From a virus: 31,101 nucleotides of DNA. The notes below the pieces were generated by a model, which had not been told where the DNA came from, made no database searches, and saw only the letters and a list, made by a program, of their open reading frames with translations. Where the stretch lies: positions 1 to 31,101 of IMG/VR virus record IMGVR_UViG_3300043392_000028; one strand, 5' to 3'. Positions within the stretch are counted from its first letter, which is position 1, and the number at the start of each line of letters is the position of its first letter. Below are positions 27,330-31,101 of the stretch, piece after piece. Position numbers and translations under genes: made by a program.

Positions 27330-27860
27330 CTAAGCCTCTAGGCTAGAGAACCACTTCTTGAAGGTAACAGAAGAGGTGTCTGCATAAGCGGTGATGGTCA
27401 CATTGTAACCAATGGCCTCACCAGAGGCTAGAACACGCTCACCCACAGCGGTAACTTCACCAGCTGGGATGTAGGTGCGCTCAACGATGTCTCCATCAAC
27501 AACATCAATCACAAAGGACTTGCGGCCTCCGCTCTTGGTTGGGTCTCCATCAAGCTCTCCACCAGTTAGGTCAGAGCCAAAGTAAAGCTCTAGGACATCC
27601 TGGTTGGTCTCAATGAAGGTCATGGCAACTGAGTAGGTTCCCTCAGATACAACTTCACGCACTAGTGCGCCATTCTGCCATGCACGGATCTGAGCGGTGG
27701 TCTTGTCAATGGTCTCAGTGATGCCATCGGCTGAAACATAGCCAAGGTCAGTAAAACCAGTTAGGGCTGAGCTGGAGGAAGTTGGGGCAGCTGAGGTGGT
27801 AGGTCCCACATACACTGCACCAGTTACCGCAACTCTTACATTGTCGCTGTCTAGCGCCAT
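27330..27860 (-). CDS. Major tail (tube) protein
   Basis: A 176-residue protein: MALDSDNVRVAVTGAVYVGPTTSAAPTSSSSALTGFTDLGYVSADGITETIDKTTAQIRAWQNGALVREVVSEGTYSVAMTFIETNQDVLELYFG... The beginning with 'VTGAVYV.P....AP......L.GF.DLGYVS.DG' and the ITETIDK, I.AWQ, VRE...E....F.F.ET...VLE..(Y/F)(Y/F)G blocks are standard for major tail proteins of actinobacterial siphoviruses. The position between tail terminator and chaperones agrees. The product forms the tail tube and should be among the most abundant late proteins; a hairpin follows the gene. Confidence 0.92.
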   Translation of the reverse strand: MALDSDNVRVAVTGAVYVGPTTSAAPTSSSSALTGFTDLGYVSADGITETIDKTTAQIRAWQNGALVREVVSEGTYSVAMTFIETNQDVLELYFGSDLTGGELDGDPTKSGGRKSFVIDVVDGDIVERTYIPAGEVTAVGERVLASGEAIGYNVTITAYADTSSVTFKKWFSSLEA

Positions 27861-27869
27861 TTTTTACTC

Positions 27870-28265
27870 CTAATTAGGTAGGGTGAGGTTTTCACCTCTG
27901 TGGTCAACGGCCCAGCGCAAAAATCTACGCTGGCCCTTTAGGTCAGATACATCCTGGATGGATGATTGAGCAGAGGTCAGAGTTATTGGGTTTCCATCGG
28001 GTAGGTCATCAAAGATGGCCTCCACCATGTTGCTCAGGTTCTCTGCATCTGCATAGGTTGCGGCATAGATGTTGACACCTATCACGCTGGTCATAATGGT
28101 TTTACTCTTGCGAGTGCCCCCATCACGCCTCAGGATCACCTGAGAAGGGCTTTCATCAGCCAACACGCTCACTCTTGTGTTGGTGAATCCTTGAGCGGTC
28201 AGAGCCGCTGAAATTCTGCTAACCAAGTGGGCCATAATGTCGCTAAAGATAACTGCATCAGCCAT
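27870..28265 (-). CDS. Tail terminator / tail completion protein
   Basis: A 131-residue protein (MADAVIFSDIMAHLVSRISAALTAQGFTNTRVSVLADESPSQVILRRDGGTRKSKTIMTSVIGVNIYAATYADAENLSNMVEAIFDDLPDGNPI...). The pattern of an N-terminal helix, the strand pair VILRRDGG, VIGVNIYAATYADAENLSNMVEAIF and a final R-x-L-R-W/F-x-V-D strand is characteristic of tail terminators (lambda gpU/HK97 gp10-type neighbours). It caps the tail tube and joins it to the head. Start overlaps the previous gene as TAATG; the major tail protein follows after 9 bp. Confidence 0.8.
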   Translation of the reverse strand: MADAVIFSDIMAHLVSRISAALTAQGFTNTRVSVLADESPSQVILRRDGGTRKSKTIMTSVIGVNIYAATYADAENLSNMVEAIFDDLPDGNPITLTSAQSSIQDVSDLKGQRRFLRWAVDHRGENLTLPN

Positions 28266-28546
28266 TATGCTCCCCTTCTAGGTTTCTGAGTCTTTACCTG
28301 GGTTCCCCTCAGACCACCAGCTAAATCTAGTGCCCTGGAGAGATCTCCAGTGTTTGCTTCATCAAAGTCAGAGCCTCTGATTACCACGGCAGCGACACGG
28401 GAGCGCCGCATCCTGGTCTCAAGTCTAGAGCCTGGAAGTGCAGATTGGACTCTTGCCATGCGCTCCTGGAGCATCGCCGCAATCTCTGGAGATTTGAGCA
28501 AGTCACCCATACCCTTGAAATTTAGCTTGACCCTAACCTTGGCCAT
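28265..28546 (-). CDS. Neck/minor tail protein (HK97 gp10-like position)
   Basis: A 93-residue basic protein (MAKVRVKLNFKGMGDLLKSPEIAAMLQERMARVQSALPGSRLETRMRRSRVAAVVIRGSDFDEANTGDLSRALDLAGG...). Pattern 'K....G...LLKSPE....L...A..V', then R.R....V....' is what is usually found at the place between head-tail stopper and tail terminator in actinophages. The 'ML.S.E....L..R...V' start is common to that family. Function in neck or tail completion is inferred from gene order. It overlaps the stopper gene by 14 bp. Confidence 0.7.
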   Translation of the reverse strand: MAKVRVKLNFKGMGDLLKSPEIAAMLQERMARVQSALPGSRLETRMRRSRVAAVVIRGSDFDEANTGDLSRALDLAGGLRGTQVKTQKPRRGA

Positions 28547-28859
28547 TTTGCTCCCGCTTGATGTTTACAACGGTCCCAGGGTTCCAAGAACCAAGACCAT
28601 CTCTCCAGTCAAAAGCCTCACCATCAATGACATAGCGCTTGCCTCTGACAACAAAGCGGTCAGAATCCTGCACATCCGTGCCAGAAGGTAGGTAAAGGGT
28701 TAGCCCCTGAGCGATGGTTAGCGCATCGGCTTCAGTGATAAGGCTAGAGTTTCGGGCTGCAACAATGCCCTGAAGTTCGGTTTCGGTCTCAACCCAGATT
28801 GGGAGACCGTGGGAATCAGTAGCGCTGGAACTTAGTCGGATTAGGGTAATTGATTCCAT
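28533..28859 (-). CDS. Head-tail stopper protein
   Basis: A protein of 108 residues from ATG 28859 (MESITLIRLSSSATDSHGLPIWVETETELQGIVAARNSSLITEADALTIAQGLTLYLPSGTDVQDSDRFVVRGKRYVIDGEAFDWRDGLGSWNPGTVVNIKRE). AGGA lies 10 nt upstream; an ATG three codons earlier (28868) is almost on top of it and less likely. The beta-rich fold with 'YLP.GTDV..SDR..VRG..Y.VDG....W....G...G.VV...R' is the common pattern of the SPP1 gp16/HK97 gp7-like stopper. It seals the portal after packaging. It overlaps the adaptor gene. Confidence 0.78.
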   Translation of the reverse strand: MESITLIRLSSSATDSHGLPIWVETETELQGIVAARNSSLITEADALTIAQGLTLYLPSGTDVQDSDRFVVRGKRYVIDGEAFDWRDGLGSWNPGTVVNIKREQNGQG

Positions 28860-29418
28860 AGTTGCCATTTCCTAGAGTTGAGGCGGATCTAAAGGTTCTC
28901 TCACGGTAAGCATGGGCAACCTTCTCCTCAGCTGGAGACATCATCACCTGGCCACCAACGGCCCATGAAGCATAAGACTGAGAGAATGGCCCCACAGCTT
29001 GCTGGGTAACGCCAGAAACGGCATCTGGGGCAATTTGTAGAGTTCGGACAACCATTCCAGCCACCGTGGCAACAACATCCGCTGGGATGTCCTCAGAGCC
29101 GTGCTCATACTCAACGATAACTGGGGAGTAGCTGCCCAGGTCATAGATAGATTGGTGACCATCAAAGGTGTAATCAATCTCAACACCATCAATGTCCTTG
29201 ACCGAAATGATTTCGATCACTGGGCGCTGGACCAATCGGACCACGCCATCCCTAGGGAATAGTCTGACTCTAGACTCACCCACCTCAAATTGCTGGGTAG
29301 CTCTCTGCACAAATAGAGCAGAGGCATCCTCAAGCCAGGCGGTTGCCTTTGGTAGCTCTGAGGTTGTCAGCGGTCTGCCAAGGCGTGCCTCAACATCTGC
29401 GATGGTAGCTAGTGCCAT
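28816..29418 (-). CDS. Head-tail adaptor (connector) protein
   Basis: A 200-residue protein (MALATIADVEARLGRPLTTSELPKATAWLEDASALFVQRATQQFEVGESRVRLFPRDGVVRLVQRPVIEIISVKDIDGVEIDYTFDGHQ...). 'TIADVEARLGRPL...E...A...LEDAS..(F/I)' is the typical start of gp6/gp15-like adaptors, followed by V..V.(Y/F)EHG...IP.DV.A.V.(G/A)MV.R and a C-terminal end near the stopper. It binds the portal and is the first neck ring. AGAGAGG precedes the ATG, and a strong hairpin separates it from the capsid gene. Confidence 0.87.
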   Translation of the reverse strand: MALATIADVEARLGRPLTTSELPKATAWLEDASALFVQRATQQFEVGESRVRLFPRDGVVRLVQRPVIEIISVKDIDGVEIDYTFDGHQSIYDLGSYSPVIVEYEHGSEDIPADVVATVAGMVVRTLQIAPDAVSGVTQQAVGPFSQSYASWAVGGQVMMSPAEEKVAHAYRERTFRSASTLGNGNYGINYPNPTKFQRY

Positions 29419-29454
29419 TATTGCCTCTCTGGGGATTTTTCTTTGCGGCGTGTG

Positions 29455-29486
29455 GCTAGGGAGCCAGCCGAAGCCAGCTCCCTAGC
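29455..29486 (-). other. Very stable UUCG-loop hairpin after the major capsid gene
   Basis: On the minus strand GCTAGGGAGCTGGC and GCTGGCTCCCTAGC form a 14-bp stem with TTCG as loop, closed by C-G. Two pairs are G-U wobbles that form only in the minus-strand RNA, so selection acted on the transcript. No U-tract follows. It starts about 12 nt after the capsid stop. Probably it stabilises the capsid mRNA or partly terminates. Confidence 0.85.
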
Positions 29487-29498
29487 GGTTAGGCGATA

Positions 29499-30308
29499 CT
29501 AAGCGCCGAAGTAAGAAACAACCGCTGGCTGCTTGATAACCTTTGCACCGTAGACATTTAGACCACGGACAATGTCAGCAAACTTGGTTGGGTTGCGTAG
29601 AGCCTCAAGAGAGTTGATCTGGTTTGCAAAAGCAACCATGCCTGAGTGGTAACCGATAGCGGCTGGGGTCTCAGAGTCAACTAGAGCGCTCTCTAGGATG
29701 TTGAAGCCGTATAGGCGTAGGATCTGGCCGTTGCGTAGCTCCTCAGTGCCACCTGCAACTGCGGCATCTGATAGGCCGTCAATTAGTAGGTCTGCGAAGT
29801 CTGGGTTTACAACCATGTAACGGTCAGAGGTTGGAACCTTTGCGTTGCTCATTAGGGTGCGGATTGCACGAACAGCGGCACGGGCCTTAGCTGGGGTGTC
29901 TACCTCAACTGCACCAGTGTTACCGTTGGTTGAGCCAGCTGCCATCTGAGCGATGACATAAGCCTCTGCATCCTCTGCAAGAGCCTTACCAGCTGCATCC
30001 ACCCATGGAGCGAAGTCAGAAGATGCCTGAACCTTGTCAACATCGTCAACATTCACAGAGAAGGCCTTCTCCTGGTCAATGTTTAGGAGGACCTCAGTGT
30101 CATTGAGTGCCTCAGCGGTGATGGAACGGCCAGCCGCCTTGTAGTCAACGATCGTTGGGGTGGTTGCGTTGATGATGTGGACCTGGTTGCCACGGGTAAC
30201 AGTGCCAGTGAACTGGGTGTTTAGGGTTGGGATAACAACCTGGTTTGCCATGAATGACTGGGTTACGCCAGCCGCCCAGATTTCTGGGATGAAGTTATCA
30301 ATTGCCAT
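29499..30308 (-). CDS. Major capsid protein
   Basis: A 269-residue protein: MAIDNFIPEIWAAGVTQSFMANQVVIPTLNTQFTGTVTRGNQVHIINATTPTIVDYKAAGRSITAEALNDTEVLLNIDQEKAFSVNVDDVDKVQA... The blocks 'IPE.W...V...(F).....V.....N.(Q/E)(Y/F).G......G..V.I', '(L/I)..D(Q)...F.V.(D/N)(D)(V/I)D..Q', a central A-domain with DRYMVVNPDFADLLI, and an end with GLNVYGAKVIKQPAVV are the actinophage P22-coat/HK97-fold capsid pattern. It is preceded by the scaffold gene and followed by the adaptor. There is no fused protease. Highly expressed gene; a very stable hairpin follows it. Confidence 0.95.
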   Translation of the reverse strand: MAIDNFIPEIWAAGVTQSFMANQVVIPTLNTQFTGTVTRGNQVHIINATTPTIVDYKAAGRSITAEALNDTEVLLNIDQEKAFSVNVDDVDKVQASSDFAPWVDAAGKALAEDAEAYVIAQMAAGSTNGNTGAVEVDTPAKARAAVRAIRTLMSNAKVPTSDRYMVVNPDFADLLIDGLSDAAVAGGTEELRNGQILRLYGFNILESALVDSETPAAIGYHSGMVAFANQINSLEALRNPTKFADIVRGLNVYGAKVIKQPAVVSYFGA

Positions 30309-30327
30309 TTTTATGGCCTTTCTTGGG

Positions 30328-30891
30328 CTAGATCTTGCCCATTAGAGCATCAAGTCTGCCATCCTTGCGGGCGGCCAGAATTTCAGCTGGGGACATGGAG
30401 GAGAGCTCCTCCCTGGAACGAATCAGGGATTTGCTCTGGTTTGTGCCTCTAACACCCTGCCCCAAATCTGGAGCTGGTGCAGCTGCGGGTTTTGAGTGAG
30501 CTTCAACCCATGACTGGATAGAAGTGGTATCAATCTCACCATCTTCACTAATGAACTGGTTCTTATTGAATTCAAGCAATGCTCCACCATCAAGGACTTT
30601 GCCGTTTAGCGCTGCCTTGAGCTCTGCATCCACTAGCTTTTGAGCGAACTCCTGTTTCACAGACCGCTGAGTTTCCTCTTTGGCTTGCTGGATCAGGCGC
30701 TCAGTCTCAGATAGCTGTGAACGCTTTAGCTCCTCTAGCTCTTTGGCCGCTTGAGCGTTTGCCTTTGCTTGCTGTTCGTTTTTGCGAGATAGTGACTTCC
30801 ACTTCTCAACCTCTGCCGATAGGTCCACCGTTTCAGTGGTCTCTGGGCTCTTTGTTTCCTCAACCTGGGTGGTTTCGGTTGTTTCTGCCAT
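30328..30891 (-). CDS. Capsid scaffold protein
   Basis: A 187-residue protein with a Thr/Glu-rich disordered beginning (MAETTETTQVEETKSPETTETVDL), then a long charged coiled-coil (EVEKWKSLSRKNEQQAKANAQAAKELEELKRSQLSETERLIQQAKEETQRSVKQEFAQKLVDAELKAAL), and a C-terminal helix-turn-helix (SREELSSMSPAEILAARKDGRLDALMG), the part that usually touches the capsid protein. The 'MS(P).E(I/V)...R..GRLD.L(L)G' end is the hallmark of actinophage scaffolds. It is removed after prohead assembly. GGAGAGG lies upstream of ATG 30891; the capsid gene follows after 19 bp. Confidence 0.93.
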   Translation of the reverse strand: MAETTETTQVEETKSPETTETVDLSAEVEKWKSLSRKNEQQAKANAQAAKELEELKRSQLSETERLIQQAKEETQRSVKQEFAQKLVDAELKAALNGKVLDGGALLEFNKNQFISEDGEIDTTSIQSWVEAHSKPAAAPAPDLGQGVRGTNQSKSLIRSREELSSMSPAEILAARKDGRLDALMGKI

Positions 30892-30960
30892 GGGGCTACC
30901 TCTCCGTTTCGGATTAGTCTCGCTCTTTACAGAGCCTCTCCAGCGGGATGCTGGAAAACT
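30892..30960 (-). other. Short intergenic region with two RNA hairpins before the scaffold gene
   Basis: Between the MuF stop and the scaffold start, the minus strand can fold TCCAGC-N5-GCTGGA (30939-30955) and GCTCT-GTAA-AGAGC (30922-30935), the latter with a GNRA-type loop. No U-tract and no clear promoter were seen. RNA processing or a translational element that separates the scaffold/capsid message from the upstream genes is possible. Confidence 0.45.
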
Positions 30961-31101
30961 TTAGGGTAAATCTTCTGGGCCCGTGAAGTTCTGGCCTCTT
31001 ACAGTTAGGACTGGTCCTAGCTCACCATTGTCACGGACTTCAATTTGGCGATAGTCTATCGCTCTAGCACTGCGGTCACTGATACCAAAACGCTCTTCAA
31101 T
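30961..31101 (-). CDS. MuF-like head morphogenesis protein, C-terminal part (second copy of the junction)
   Basis: This is the 3' end of the gene that begins at 790; only 14 bases (30961-30974) are new, the rest repeats 1-127. The end reads ...GELGPVLTVRGQNFTGPEDLP and TAA (complement of 30961-30963). The frame is continuous over the junction, which is direct evidence that both contig ends belong together. See the entry at 1-790 for the domain description. Confidence 0.85.
   Translation of the reverse strand: MEERFGISDRSARAIDYRQIEVRDNGELGPVLTVRGQNFTGPEDLP
30975..31101. repeat. Terminal overlap of a circular contig (right copy)
   Basis: Exact copy of 1-127. If counted once, the genome is 30,974 bp. 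Confidence 0.95.

Overview
This window is one complete, circularly closed genome of a tailed phage with a siphovirus-type gene set, most likely infecting an actinobacterium. The first 127 bases (1-127) recur exactly as the last 127 (30975-31101), so the unique genome is 30,974 bp and the contig end cuts one gene, the MuF-like head protein. Pointers to an actinobacterial host are a WhiB-family iron-sulfur regulator, a ReqiPepy6 Gp37-like tail protein, actinophage-type small DNA-binding proteins and an apparently leaderless transcript. The moderate GC content and a tail-associated gene of the kind common in cyanophages and pelagiphages suggest an aquatic host, for example a freshwater Microbacteriaceae-like lineage; this is inference.

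All genes lie on the minus strand except whiB, so the map reads from high to low coordinates. The late module starts at a promoter near 4823-4851 and runs leftwards through a stand-alone primase-polymerase domain protein (4256-4816), small and large terminase (4222-2113), portal (2105-777) and MuF protein (790-1). It continues across the circle junction into scaffold, major capsid protein, head-tail connectors, tail terminator and major tail protein (30891-27330). Next come two tail-assembly chaperone frames joined by a C CCA AAA -1 frameshift site, the tape measure, two baseplate or tail-tip proteins, a group of fibre and adhesin proteins (21298-17461) and a lysis cassette (17456-15832: XhlA-like membrane protein, a small conserved protein, LysM protein, M23 endopeptidase and two-TM holin). 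A strong intrinsic terminator (15789-15816) closes it.

The early/replication module starts at 15479, back-to-back with whiB. It carries a YqaJ-type exonuclease with an ERF-like annealase candidate, small proteins, an HNH protein, a winged-helix replication initiator that contains two sets of three iterons (probable origin, 12280-12389), a PD-(D/E)XK nuclease, a helicase-loader candidate, a zinc protein, an SSB and a RusA resolvase. A second early cluster (9926-7368) behind its own promoter encodes small proteins including an NrdH-type glutaredoxin. It is followed by two DNA-binding proteins, a metallophosphoesterase and an HNH endonuclease next to the terminase region, whose 342-bp non-coding stretch (4817-5158) is the best candidate for the packaging/cos region.

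No integrase, excisionase pair, partition system or classical CI-type repressor was found, so a lytic lifestyle is likely. Regulation seems to depend on WhiB, two small helix-turn-helix proteins, palindromic operators in the few intergenic gaps, and strong RNA hairpins between highly expressed late genes.
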